Assembly (NCBI GenBank): GCA_028696875.1
Contig: JAQVGF010000004.1
Location: 1-37,561, forward strand
From: Dysgonamonadaceae bacterium
GTDB lineage: Bacteria > Bacteroidota > Bacteroidia > Bacteroidales > Dysgonomonadaceae
Direction: 5' to 3'
Length of the DNA: 37,561 nt
Shown: in pieces, positions 8,466-18,211 of the stretch
How positions within the stretch are numbered: position 1 is the first letter of the stretch
Layout: each line of letters opens with the position of its first letter
Translations under genes and position numbers: made by a program
Notes under the pieces: generated by a model
The model's database searches: none
Told to the model about the DNA's origin: nothing
What the model saw: the letters and a program-made list of their open reading frames with translations, nothing else

Positions 8466-9983
8466 TTATTTGTTTTTATGATATGAAAATTCTGAAATTC
8501 CCATGCTTTTGTATGTTGCTTTCAGGGCGTGTTCATCGTCCGAAATAACGAGTAATTTATCTCCTACTTTTAATTCTGTTTGTCCGGTGGGAATAAAATA
8601 TTTCTCGCCGCGCTTCACCATAACAGCAAGCGTTTTGTCAGGTAATGACATTTCCATAAGGTTCTTGCCATGTTTTATCGCATCATCAGTAATAAGTATT
8701 TCGGTCATCGCCGATTTTATCTCTTCGGCAAACTCTACATCAAAATCTTCCAAACTTCTATATTGAACAGGATGTTGGGAAAGTTTCAGCCACGATGCAA
8801 CCCAATTTAAAAATGTTCCTTGCAGAATTAAAGATACCAAAGTAATTATAAAAACAATATTAAAGATCCAACGTGCATGTGGTACATCGGCCGCCAAAGT
8901 AAGAATTGCAAAAATAATGGGCACTGCACCACGTAAGCCAACCCACGAAATAAAAGTTTTATCTCGTAAAGAGATCCTTTTAAAAGGGATTAATGTTAAA
9001 AATACTGTTACTGGACGTGCAATAACAATAATGAAAGCAGAGATAATTAGACCCGGCACAAGAACATTGGCACTCAAAAGTTCGAGAGGATTTACCAGAA
9101 GACCCAATGTAAGAAACAAGATAATTTGACTCATCCAAGCCAAACCGTCCATAAAACGCATGGATGTCCGCTTGTGAACAAATTTTGAATTACCTATAAC
9201 CAATCCGGCAATGTAAATTGCTAAATAACCATTTCCTTGTAGGAAATAAGTAAGAGAAAATATAAACATTCCAAACGTAAAAAGGAGAATGGGATAAAGC
9301 GCACTGTTGTCTAATCTTATTCGGTTTATTAATATCACAGACAATTTGCCCAAATAATAACCGGCTAATGCTCCCACAACCAATTGGACTATGATGAGTA
9401 ACGAAACTTGCCAAAAATTGACACCGCCGGCATTAATTATGGTTATAAATGTTACTGTTAACATGTATGCCATGGGGTCGTTACTCCCGCTTTCCAACTC
9501 TAAGAGTGGGCGTAAATTATTTTTCAAAACAGTCCCTCGCGAACGTAAAATACCGAAAACAGATGCGGAGTCCGTTGATGATGTTGTAGAAGCCAATAAA
9601 AGTGCAGTTAACATACCTATTCCCAGTGAAGGAATTAGGGCGTGTGAAAGCCACCATATAAAAACGCCGGTAAATAGTGCAGTAAGTACCACGCCGCCCG
9701 TTGCTAATACCACACCGGGATATATTATTGGTTGAATCTCTAAGAACTTAGTATCTAAACCGCCCGAAAATAAAATAATGCTTAAAGCAATTGTGCCAAT
9801 TATTTGAGCAGTTTGAATGTTGTGGAACTGCAAACCAAAACCGTCTTGTCCAAATAACATTCCAACTCCCAAGAAAAGCAAAAGCACGGGTATTCCAAAT
9901 TTATGTCCGGCTTTACCCACAACCATGCTTACAAAGAACAGGACAGAAGAAATCAGTAATATTAGTTCTATTGAAATGGACAT
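8466..9983 (-). CDS. K+/H+ antiporter (CPA1/NhaP2 type) with TrkA_C domain
   Basis: A 505-residue inner-membrane cation/proton antiporter. About a dozen hydrophobic helices span residues 1-395, with the CPA-type motifs TSSTDSASVFGILRS near 130-145 and LELESGSNDPMAYML near 160-175. The acidic pair in the ND motif is the expected ion-binding site. A cytoplasmic C-terminal RCK_C/TrkA_C domain follows from about 415 to 500 (GEKYFIPTGQTELKVGDKLL), as in potassium/proton antiporters of the CvrA group. The start is one base from the LD-carboxypeptidase stop, which shows translational coupling in one operon. Ion preference (K+ or Na+) is inferred from the domain layout. Confidence 0.9.
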   Translation of the reverse strand: MSISIELILLISSVLFFVSMVVGKAGHKFGIPVLLLFLGVGMLFGQDGFGLQFHNIQTAQIIGTIALSIILFSGGLDTKFLEIQPIIYPGVVLATGGVVLTALFTGVFIWWLSHALIPSLGIGMLTALLLASTTSSTDSASVFGILRSRGTVLKNNLRPLLELESGSNDPMAYMLTVTFITIINAGGVNFWQVSLLIIVQLVVGALAGYYLGKLSVILINRIRLDNSALYPILLFTFGMFIFSLTYFLQGNGYLAIYIAGLVIGNSKFVHKRTSMRFMDGLAWMSQIILFLTLGLLVNPLELLSANVLVPGLIISAFIIVIARPVTVFLTLIPFKRISLRDKTFISWVGLRGAVPIIFAILTLAADVPHARWIFNIVFIITLVSLILQGTFLNWVASWLKLSQHPVQYRSLEDFDVEFAEEIKSAMTEILITDDAIKHGKNLMEMSLPDKTLAVMVKRGEKYFIPTGQTELKVGDKLLVISDDEHALKATYKSMGISEFSYHKNK

Positions 9984-9984
9984 T

Positions 9985-10893
9985 TTAGTAGCGTTGTTTT
10001 AATAAAATAACATCTTTTTTTACGGTCAATGTCGCGTTTCCACCAATAATCATTGGCAGGTTTGTTTTAACATGACCAACCGGAAATCCAAAACAGACCG
10101 GAAAAGAAAACTCCTTCACTGCAGAAAGTATCGACTCATACACTGTGCCATACATTTCATTGTCTTCTTCATAATCTGTAAATTGACCTATGATAAGCCC
10201 TTTGATTTTATCGAAAAATCCTGCCAATTTTAATTGATGAATCATTCTATCCACCCGATAAGGTTTTTCTCCGATATCTTCCAAAAACAAGATTCCATTT
10301 CTTGGAATCTTAACAAACTTAGATCCTAAAATTCCGGCATAAACAGAAAGGTTGCCACCAAAAATGGTTCCCGTGGCTTTTCCCTCTCGGTTTAAGTAAG
10401 GAAATTCAGATGGAATTGTGTAATTGAGTGGTTTGCCGGATATGGCAGCTTTTGTGTATAGAACCGACAAATCGGAGGGTCCTTCGTTGGAGAAATGTTC
10501 TGCCATGGGTCCGTGAATAGACATGATTCGATTAATTAAAAACGCCGATTGCAGTGCTGTAATATCACTAAAGCCAATCATCCATTTAGGGTTGTTTTTT
10601 ATTCCGTTAAAGTTTAATCTGTCAAGCAGATGAATTGCTCCATAACCACCACGTGAACAAAAAATTAATTTCACTTCCGGATCATCCATTGCAGCTTGCA
10701 AGTCATCCAGACGTTGCTTAACAAAACCACTAAAACATCCCGCTTCGCGCAGTGCATTTTCCGATGTTTTTACCTCTAACCCCCATTCTTGGAGAATAGA
10801 GATCGTGTTATTAACAAAAGTGGGAGAAATTTTTCCTGACGGAGAAACAATAACTGCTTTATCATTCAATTTTAGAAAAGGTGCCCGTATCAT
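9985..10893 (-). CDS. ldcA: LD-carboxypeptidase (peptidase family S66)
   Basis: This family removes the terminal D-alanine from the L,D-linked tetrapeptide of recycled peptidoglycan. The catalytic triad is visible with numbering from the chosen start: Ser109 in IGFSDIT, Glu205 in LEDIGEKPYR and His274 in GFPVGHVKTN. The length of 302 residues is normal. The reading frame extends upstream to an ATG at 10971, but that adds a basic 26-residue leader encoded across a long hairpin (10912-10948). The ATG at 10893 places the family-typical APFLKLNDKAVIVSPSG right at the N-terminus and is preferred. It is first of the tight run with antiporter and cyclase, suggesting an envelope-related operon. Confidence 0.92.
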   Translation of the reverse strand: MIRAPFLKLNDKAVIVSPSGKISPTFVNNTISILQEWGLEVKTSENALREAGCFSGFVKQRLDDLQAAMDDPEVKLIFCSRGGYGAIHLLDRLNFNGIKNNPKWMIGFSDITALQSAFLINRIMSIHGPMAEHFSNEGPSDLSVLYTKAAISGKPLNYTIPSEFPYLNREGKATGTIFGGNLSVYAGILGSKFVKIPRNGILFLEDIGEKPYRVDRMIHQLKLAGFFDKIKGLIIGQFTDYEEDNEMYGTVYESILSAVKEFSFPVCFGFPVGHVKTNLPMIIGGNATLTVKKDVILLKQRY

Positions 10894-10911
10894 ACATTTA
10901 AATTTAAGCAA

Positions 10912-10948
10912 GAAAATGAGAAGCAATTTCGATTTTGCTCTCATTTTC
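10912..10948 (-). terminator. Long hairpin between gyrB and ldcA
   Basis: GAAAATGAGA pairs with TCTCATTTTC, and GCAA with TTGC inside it, leaving an 8-base loop. Read on the minus strand it lies after gyrB and 18 bases before the ldcA start. The trailing T-run is weak, so it may be a gyrB terminator or an mRNA-stabilising 5' leader structure of ldcA. Confidence 0.5.
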
Positions 10949-11027
10949 AGGTTTTTCAAAAAAAACAACAAGGTTTTCTGGCAGACACTGTCAATTAATA
11001 TATTTGAGAAAATATTGCAATTAATTG

Positions 11028-13007
<1,980 letters not shown>

Positions 13008-13058
13008 TTATTGAATATAAGATTTTTATGAATTATACTTCGTTCAAAAACGAATGAA

Positions 13059-13089
13059 CAAATATACTAAATTTCTATGATATAGGCAA
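13059..13089 (-). promoter_or_regulatory. gyrB promoter
   Basis: On the minus strand TATATTTG (13059-13066) is a perfect TAnnTTTG -7 box, with TTG of a candidate -33 element at 13087-13089 about 20 bases upstream. The predicted 5' leader is about 70 bases and contains a 7-bp hairpin (ATCTTAT/ATAAGAT). Confidence 0.7.
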
Positions 13090-13199
13090 TAGAAATAGCA
13101 CCAATTAAGCCCTTTTTTTATATTATTGGGATATGGAGAATAGTGCATTAAATGGATTTAACGCCTAAGTAAAGAGTCCTCATTTTTTTTTCAAAAAAA

Positions 13200-13767
13200 C
13201 TAAAGCACATAATCTATTGCTGCGCAATGTGTCTTGACTTTTGAAATAAAAGAAACCACTTTTTGATGCTCCGGATGGTTTATGTATAAATTCAAATGGT
13301 TAATACTCTCAAATTCTGTCATTAAGATTAAATCATAATTCTCCGTTGATATCTCAGGATCGTTAATGTGTACTTCAATTTTCAGAAGAACAGGAATTAA
13401 CCCGTATTATTCACGTTTTTAGCTTTGCGTAGATGCAAGGCGTCGAACTCCGCTGATATGTACGCTGCCGCACGATTGTATCGTGTGGTATTGCAACCCT
13501 ATCTTAAACCACGCGAAAGATTCGCGCGGTAGCGACGTAAAGATAAAAGCGAACAATACCCAAAAATGGATATAAATATCAAAGCGTAATGAGGATACAA
13601 GTCATTGATTACTAAATGTATAGTGTTTACGTTCTTTAATTGTGATGAATAATGCGGGTTAAATGTTGCAAGTTCTCTAACTTTTCTTTCAGATAGAGTG
13701 CATTTTCTTGCTTAGAATTTCCTTTAGCAAAAGGAGCCAATTTAAATAGAACAATATGCTTAATCAT
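13200..13767 (-). pseudogene. Stress-responsive A/B barrel (Dabb) domain gene interrupted by a MITE
   Basis: On the minus strand the ATG at 13767 begins MIKHIVLFKLAPFAKGNSK, typical of small Dabb proteins, and runs to LENLQHL at the element edge. Beyond the insertion the frame resumes with IPVLLKIEVHINDPE and TEFESINHLNLYINHPEHQ and ends at a TAG (13200-13202). Deleting the 262 bases of element plus one TA copy leaves exactly 306 bases, a continuous 101-residue Dabb protein with QHLIPVLLKIEV at the repaired joint. Dabb proteins are small dimeric barrels of mostly unknown substrate. The split gene has a stop shortly inside the element, so it should be inactive. Confidence 0.88.
13398..13661. 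mobile_element. MITE with TA target duplication inside the Dabb gene
   Basis: The element core spans 13400-13659 (260 bp) and is flanked by TA at 13398-13399 and 13660-13661. Its terminal inverted repeats read ACCCGTATTATTCA (left) and, on the other strand, ACCCGCATTATTCA (right), with one mismatch. No transposase-sized open frame exists inside. TA duplication and short ends suit a non-autonomous element mobilised by an IS630/Tc1-mariner type transposase, which is not present in this window. The interior carries CGATTGTATCGTGTG, which recurs in part near 13840. Confidence 0.85.
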
Positions 13768-13863
13768 GTTTCAAATTTATTTTTAATTCCTACAAAAATA
13801 GTGCTTTTTAGTTTTATAAATAAATAAAATACTACATTGCGATTGTATCGTGTGCAGACAATC

Positions 13864-13944
13864 GAACATTGCGCCTCCAACCCGCATTGTCCATATTAGC
13901 AGTTTTTGTTCTTATGCACAATGCGGACTGAAGTCGCAATGTGC
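13864..13944 (+). repeat. Dispersed ~90-bp palindromic repeat, copy A
   Basis: It begins GAACATTGCGCCTCCAACCC and ends with the hairpin GCACAATGCGGACT...AGTCGCAATGTGC. Diverged copies occur at 32414-32505 and 33986-34071. No coding potential. The surrounding stretch 13768-14083 has no gene. Confidence 0.6.
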
Positions 13945-14083
13945 TTTTGATAAACTACCCTATACTGCTACACTTTCGTGCGATTGCATTGCGTGGTTTT
14001 AATTGCATTTCTTAAAAGTTCAATCCCGAGTTAAAACATATAAATTTAACAAGATCAACGGGGCAGAATCAAAAACCATCGAC

Positions 14084-14130
14084 ACAAAAAAAACGTTGAG
14101 CCAAACAAAATTTGTTCAGCTCAACGTTTT
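14084..14130 (-). terminator. rpsT: Rho-independent terminator of rpsT
   Basis: AAACGTTGAGC pairs with GCTCAACGTTT, extended inward by AACAAA/TTTGTT. On the minus strand the hairpin is followed by a run of eight U (A8 at 14085-14092 on plus). It lies just after the rpsT stop. Confidence 0.88.
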
Positions 14131-14153
14131 ATATTAAATAAACAATCTGTGTC

Positions 14154-14408
14154 TTAAGATAGTTTGCTCATATGAGCTGCTAACTTAGATTTCAAGTTGT
14201 TTGCTTTATTTTGATGAATCACATTTTTCTTCGCTAATTTATCAAGCATTGAACAAATTGAAGGATACATTGCTTGAGCTTCTTCCTTTGAAGTTAATTC
14301 GCGAAATTTGCGCACAGAGTTACGTGTTGTTCTCGAAACATATCGATTGCGCAAACGACGTGTTTTTGACTGTCTGAGTCTTTTTGCTGCTGATTGATGA
14401 TTTGCCAT
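14154..14408 (-). CDS. rpsT: 30S ribosomal protein S20
   Basis: An 84-residue, highly basic, three-helix protein that binds 16S rRNA in the small subunit. The N-terminus [18 protein letters not shown] is diagnostic and [17 protein letters not shown] is the typical end. The length is normal. It lies 36 bases downstream of tRNA-Glu on the same strand with no promoter between them, so both are probably transcribed from the promoter at 14569-14599 and end at the strong terminator at 14084-14130. Confidence 0.97.
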   Translation of the reverse strand: MANHQSAAKRLRQSKTRRLRNRYVSRTTRNSVRKFRELTSKEEAQAMYPSICSMLDKLAKKNVIHQNKANNLKSKLAAHMSKLS

Positions 14409-14444
14409 AACGTGTAAGTAATCTGAAAATTATATAAATTTATG

Positions 14445-14516
14445 TAGCCCATAGGGGAATCGAACCCCTCTTTCAAGAATGAAAATCTTGCGTCCTAACC
14501 GATAGACGAATGGGCC
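14445..14516 (-). tRNA. tRNA-Glu (anticodon TTC)
   Basis: A 72-nt cloverleaf on the minus strand: acceptor GGCCCAT/ATGGGCT with a G-U first pair and discriminator A, anticodon loop TTTTCAT with TTC, and T arm GGGGTTCGATTCCCC. CCA is not encoded. It precedes rpsT. Confidence 0.95.
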
Positions 14517-14568
14517 ATTTGTGCTTTGTTTATAGTGCTAATCACTACTACTGCCTCAAATGCGGGTG

Positions 14569-14599
14569 CAAATATAGAACCTTTTTTTATAGTGGCAAA
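14569..14599 (-). promoter_or_regulatory. Promoter of tRNA-Glu and rpsT
   Basis: The minus strand has TTTG (14596-14599), a 19-base spacer and TATATTTG (14569-14576), an ideal Bacteroidota -33/-7 pair. Transcription would begin about 45 bases before the tRNA. Confidence 0.8.
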
Positions 14600-14713
14600 A
14601 CTTTCACACTATTTTCTACACTATTTTTCGTAAACATCCAAATATGGAGAGGGAGGTTTTTTGATTTCTAAAATTAATATGGGTGATTCTTTCCGTAATT
14701 GGTTTTTTTTTAC

Positions 14714-14721
14714 TATTTTTG
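14714..14721 (+). promoter_or_regulatory. rpmH: rpmH promoter -7 box
   Basis: TATTTTTG fits TAnnTTTG, 43 bases before the rpmH start. No clear -33 element at 19 bases. It is divergent from the tRNA-Glu promoter. Confidence 0.5.
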
Positions 14722-14764
14722 CGCTCCAATATAAAACGATAAACATAATAAAAACGCAATAAAG

Positions 14765-14911
14765 ATGAAAAGGACATTTCAACCATCCAACAGAAAGAGA
14801 AAAAACAAACATGGTTTTCGCACACGTATGGCTACCGCCAACGGAAGAAAAGTGTTGGCTGCACGCCGTGCAAAAGGAAGAACAAGACTAACTGTATCTG
14901 AAAAGATGTAA
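14765..14911 (+). CDS. rpmH: 50S ribosomal protein L34
   Basis: A 48-residue, arginine- and lysine-rich large-subunit protein. The N-terminus [19 protein letters not shown] and the end [15 protein letters not shown] are diagnostic, and the frame has no interruption. It is short enough to escape length-based gene finding. A TATTTTTG promoter box lies 43 bases upstream, and a strong intrinsic terminator begins 25 bases after the stop, so it is a single-gene transcript. It stands away from any dnaA or rnpA gene, which is common in this phylum. Confidence 0.97.
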   Translation: MKRTFQPSNRKRKNKHGFRTRMATANGRKVLAARRAKGRTRLTVSEKM

Positions 14912-14936
14912 AGCTGGAATCAATAACATTGATAAA

Positions 14937-14978
14937 ATGAGCAAAAAGATAGATCGTTATCTCTTTGCTCATTTTTTT
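14937..14978 (+). terminator. rpmH: rpmH intrinsic terminator
   Basis: ATGAGCAAA pairs with TTTGCTCAT, extended inward by AGATA/TATCT, and is followed by a run of T at 14972-14978. It is placed 25 bases after rpmH. Confidence 0.9.
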
Positions 14979-15392
14979 ATTCGGATATCTCCTATAGTCT
15001 TTACGAGAAAAGAGTAAACCATGCGTTACTCTCGTTTTTGAAACAGTCATCTCGCCTTGGCGAGACTCTTTTCATTATAAACCACAAAAGCGAGAATAAC
15101 CTGTTATACTTTGAGCCTGACGAAATGCAGTATTTATCATTTTTTTGCAGAAACTATCTATATGAAATTAAATACTTTTAAATGTAGCAATCCGTTTTTT
15201 TTATACCTTTGTTTTATCATATAAAGAAAACAACTATTTTAGCGACGTTTTTTCTTACGAATAGACATTTTATTATTGAAGAGTATTATATTAGTAAAAA
15301 TCAAAAACAAAATGAGCAATATTGGTTTTTAAAAAGATTATCTTTACGATGATTTTCCAACTTACATGACATCAATTGAATCTTAAGAACAT
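14979..15392. other. Gene-free stretch with two hairpins and a candidate promoter
   Basis: At 15002-15034 ACGA...GAGTAA pairs with TTACTCTCGT and is followed by TTTTT, a possible second terminator. At 15050-15065 TCTCGCCTTGGCGAGA is a perfect palindrome. TACCTTTG at 15204-15211 fits the -7 consensus and may drive the PASTA operon with a leader of about 180 bases. No coding frame is convincing. Confidence 0.45.
15204..15211 (+). promoter_or_regulatory. Candidate promoter -7 box for the PASTA-rluD-ddl cluster
   Basis: TACCTTTG matches TAnnTTTG on the coding strand, 182 bases before the first gene. The -33 region is poor, so the call is tentative. Confidence 0.35.
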
Positions 15393-16076
15393 ATGAATGC
15401 AAAAAAGGCTAAAAAGAAAAATCCTATTAGAAATAGCATTATCAAAAACATATTATTAATTATTGCTACGGGCATTGCTTTGCTGATTATAACGTTGGTG
15501 TTATTGAGTGTATACACACGCTATAACAAATCAGTAGATGTGCCTCAAGTGAAAGGATTACAACTAAAAGAAGCAAAAGTTTTGCTCAAATCACAAGGAT
15601 TAAAGTTTGCGGTTGTAGACTCTCTTTACGATAAAGATGCGGTTCCGGGAGCAATTATTGAGCAAGTTCCAAGTGCAAACAGTCGCACAAAATCAGGTCG
15701 CGAGGTTTTTTTAACCATCTATTCCACAAATCCCCCGGAGTTAGCCGTTCCTGGATTGGTTGACTACTCTCATCGGCAAGCCGAAGCTTTACTTACTTCA
15801 ATGGGATTTGATCAATTAACTATTCTCGAAGTTCCTTCGGAATATAAAGGTTTGGTAAAAGCTGTTGAATATAGAGGAAAAGCATTGAAACCGGAAGAAA
15901 AAATTCCGGCGGGCTCTCCTCTCACAATTATTGTTGGAAGCGGCATCCTTTCGGATTCATTAGAGGCTGAAAGAGAATTTATTGTTCCTTCTTCTCAAAT
16001 AAAGAATGAACAATCAAATCAAAACAGAGAAAACAAATCGCAAGGAACACAAACAGTGGACGAATCGTTTTTTTAA
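15393..16076 (+). CDS. Membrane-anchored PASTA-domain protein
   Basis: A 227-residue protein with a basic cytoplasmic N-terminus, one transmembrane helix at about residues 20-42 and two PASTA repeats outside: VPQVKGLQLKEAKVLLKSQG (about 49-112) and VPGLVDYSHRQAEALL (about 118-187). PASTA domains bind peptidoglycan fragments in serine/threonine kinases and penicillin-binding proteins, but here no enzymatic domain is attached. The tail after 190 is polar and probably unstructured. It heads a same-strand cluster with an RluD-type enzyme (6 bases downstream), ddl and an acyltransferase, an arrangement consistent with an envelope role. The exact function is unknown. Confidence 0.88.
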   Translation: MNAKKAKKKNPIRNSIIKNILLIIATGIALLIITLVLLSVYTRYNKSVDVPQVKGLQLKEAKVLLKSQGLKFAVVDSLYDKDAVPGAIIEQVPSANSRTKSGREVFLTIYSTNPPELAVPGLVDYSHRQAEALLTSMGFDQLTILEVPSEYKGLVKAVEYRGKALKPEEKIPAGSPLTIIVGSGILSDSLEAEREFIVPSSQIKNEQSNQNRENKSQGTQTVDESFF

Positions 16077-16082
16077 ATTGAA

Positions 16083-17162
16083 GTGCAAAAAGAAGAATTT
16101 AATGAAATAGACGAACTGTTGAATGATGATGATGATTTAACAGAAAATTCGGTTAACACAACTGATCAGAAGTATATACATTATGAGTTCACAGCTGATA
16201 AAGGTCAGGGTTTATTACGGGTTGATAAATTTCTGATTGACAGAATTGAAGGTGTTTCGCGCAACAAGATACAGCAAGCTGCGGAAGCCGGCTATATTTT
16301 AGTTAATGGTCATCCTGCAAAATCAAATTATAAAGTAAAGCCTTTGGATAAAATTGCGCTGGCTATGGATAAGCCACGCATCGATTTTCAAATTATACCC
16401 GAAAATATTCCTCTAAATATCGTTTACGAAGATTCTGAGTTATTGGTTATAAACAAACCTGCGGGATTGGTTGTACATCCGGGACATGGAAACTATTCCG
16501 GAACACTTATTAATGCAATTGCCTATTATTTGAAAGATATGTCGGGGTTCGAAGCAAACGACCCACGTTTAGGTCTCGTGCATCGCATAGATAAAGATAC
16601 ATCGGGCTTACTTCTTATCGCAAAAAATCCGGAAGCAAAAACATTTTTAGCCAAACAATTTTTAAATAGAACCATCAAAAGAGAATATATTGCACTTGTG
16701 TGGGGATCGGTTGCTGAAAACGAAGGTCGAATTGAAGGAAACATTGGGCGCGATCCAAGAAATCGCATGCTTATGCACGTTACAACAGAAGATAAAGGCA
16801 AAACAGCCATTACTCACTACCAAGTAGAAGAACGATTGGGCTATGTAACTCTAATAAAGTGTCAACTCGAAACAGGGCGTACACACCAAATACGTGTTCA
16901 CATGAAACACATTGGACATACCGTATTTAACGATGAGCGTTATGGAGGAAACGACATATTGCGTGGAAAAAACTCATCGAAATACAAACAATTTGTACGC
17001 AATTGCTTCAAGGAGTGTCCGCGTCAATGCTTGCATGCTCAAACGTTAGGTTTTATACATCCGGCTACAAAAAAAGAGATGATTTTTAAAAGTGAACTGC
17101 CCGATGATATGTCATCTGTAGTAAATAAATGGAGAAGCTACATGCAAAACGAAGAGATTTAA
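16083..17162 (+). CDS. rluD: RluD-type 23S rRNA pseudouridine synthase
   Basis: An RluA/RluD-family enzyme that isomerises uridines in 23S rRNA. An acidic N-terminal extension of about 40 residues precedes the S4 RNA-binding domain (LRVDKFLIDRI...YILVNGHPAK, about 44-95). The catalytic domain has INKPAGLVVHPG near 124, LVHRIDKDTSGLLLIAK with catalytic Asp170, and GRTHQIRVHMKHIGH. The length of 359 residues is usual. The start is a GTG at 16083, 6 bases after the PASTA stop; no in-frame ATG occurs before the S4 domain. Exact target uridines (E. coli RluD modifies 1911/1915/1917) are inferred from the family. Confidence 0.92.
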   Translation: MQKEEFNEIDELLNDDDDLTENSVNTTDQKYIHYEFTADKGQGLLRVDKFLIDRIEGVSRNKIQQAAEAGYILVNGHPAKSNYKVKPLDKIALAMDKPRIDFQIIPENIPLNIVYEDSELLVINKPAGLVVHPGHGNYSGTLINAIAYYLKDMSGFEANDPRLGLVHRIDKDTSGLLLIAKNPEAKTFLAKQFLNRTIKREYIALVWGSVAENEGRIEGNIGRDPRNRMLMHVTTEDKGKTAITHYQVEERLGYVTLIKCQLETGRTHQIRVHMKHIGHTVFNDERYGGNDILRGKNSSKYKQFVRNCFKECPRQCLHAQTLGFIHPATKKEMIFKSELPDDMSSVVNKWRSYMQNEEI

Positions 17163-17194
17163 AATAAAAGAACAAATCGCAATATAAGAAAGTG

Positions 17195-18211
17195 ATGAGA
17201 AAAAAAAACATAGCTGTAGTTTGGGGAGGTTATTCTAATGAAAAAGAAGTGTCCGAAAGAAGTGCAGAAGGGATTTATAATTTTATCGATAAATCCCGAT
17301 ACAATCCCATAAAAGTATGCATTGACCGGAATGGATGGATAGTAGAGTTCGAGAACATCTTGTATGCTATCAATAAAAATGATTTTAGTTTCGATATAGA
17401 TGATAAAAAAGTAAATTTTGATTTTGCTTACATTATAATTCATGGGACACCGGGTGAAGATGGTCCGTTGCAAGGTTATTTTGATATGATTGGAATTCCT
17501 TATTCCAGTGCCGGATTATTATCTTGTGCGCTTACATTCAGCAAGTTTACTTGCAACAATTTTCTTAAAAGCTTCGGATTTAAAGTTGCCGATTCAATTT
17601 TAATACGGAAAAACGAGTTATATAACGAGAACGAAATAATTAATCGATTAAAACTTCCTATGTTTGTCAAACCAAATGTTGGGGGCTCCAGTCTGGCCAT
17701 AACAAAGGTGAAAAATCCTTCTCAGTTGCAGACAGCAATCGACGATGCATTTGAAGAAGCATCTGAAGTGTTGATTGAAAGTTTTATTGAAGGTGTGGAA
17801 GTTACATGCGGTTGTTTTACAACCGAAACCGGAAAAACTATCCTCCCAATAACTGAAATAGTTCCGCATAACGAATTTTTTGATTACGAAGCAAAATACG
17901 AAGGTCAAGTTGAAGAAATAACTCCGGCAAGGATATCGCGTGATATGACTGATTACATTCAAAATCTTACATCGGAAATATATGATCTTGTTGGAGCCAA
18001 AGGAATAGCAAGAGCCGATTTTATTATCTGCAACAACGAGCCGATATTGTTAGAATTAAACACCGTTCCCGGAATGACGGAAACAAGTTTTATTCCTCAA
18101 CAAGTTGAAGCAGCAAATTTGAATATGACAAATGTTTTGACCGATATAATTGAATACGAATATAATAAATTGGAAAATTTACGTAATAATGAGAAGCCCA
18201 AATACAGATAA
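17195..18211 (+). CDS. ddl: D-alanine--D-alanine ligase
   Basis: An ATP-grasp enzyme joining two D-alanines for the peptidoglycan precursor in the cytoplasm. The 338 residues contain GGYSNEKEVSERSAEG at the N-terminus, the GTPGEDGPLQGYFDMIGIPY substrate/ATP region, the ATP-grasp motifs MFVKPNVGGSSLAI and ELNTVPGMTETSFIP near the end, and the mobile-loop segment FFDYEAKYEG. An upstream GTG at 17192 is in frame, but the ATG at 17195 is the natural start. The acyltransferase start lies inside its 3' end, showing translational coupling. Co-location with a PASTA protein agrees with cell-wall synthesis. Confidence 0.96.
   Translation: MRKKNIAVVWGGYSNEKEVSERSAEGIYNFIDKSRYNPIKVCIDRNGWIVEFENILYAINKNDFSFDIDDKKVNFDFAYIIIHGTPGEDGPLQGYFDMIGIPYSSAGLLSCALTFSKFTCNNFLKSFGFKVADSILIRKNELYNENEIINRLKLPMFVKPNVGGSSLAITKVKNPSQLQTAIDDAFEEASEVLIESFIEGVEVTCGCFTTETGKTILPITEIVPHNEFFDYEAKYEGQVEEITPARISRDMTDYIQNLTSEIYDLVGAKGIARADFIICNNEPILLELNTVPGMTETSFIPQQVEAANLNMTNVLTDIIEYEYNKLENLRNNEKPKYR

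Noticed and set aside
9391-9735. 114-codon frame on plus inside the antiporter gene
   Set aside because: Antisense shadow of conserved membrane helices.
10894-10971. Upstream start for ldcA
   Set aside because: It adds a non-conserved basic leader encoded across a long hairpin; the ATG at 10893 fits the family.
18150-18188. Earlier ATG for the acyltransferase
   Set aside because: It lengthens the overlap with ddl and adds no conserved residues.
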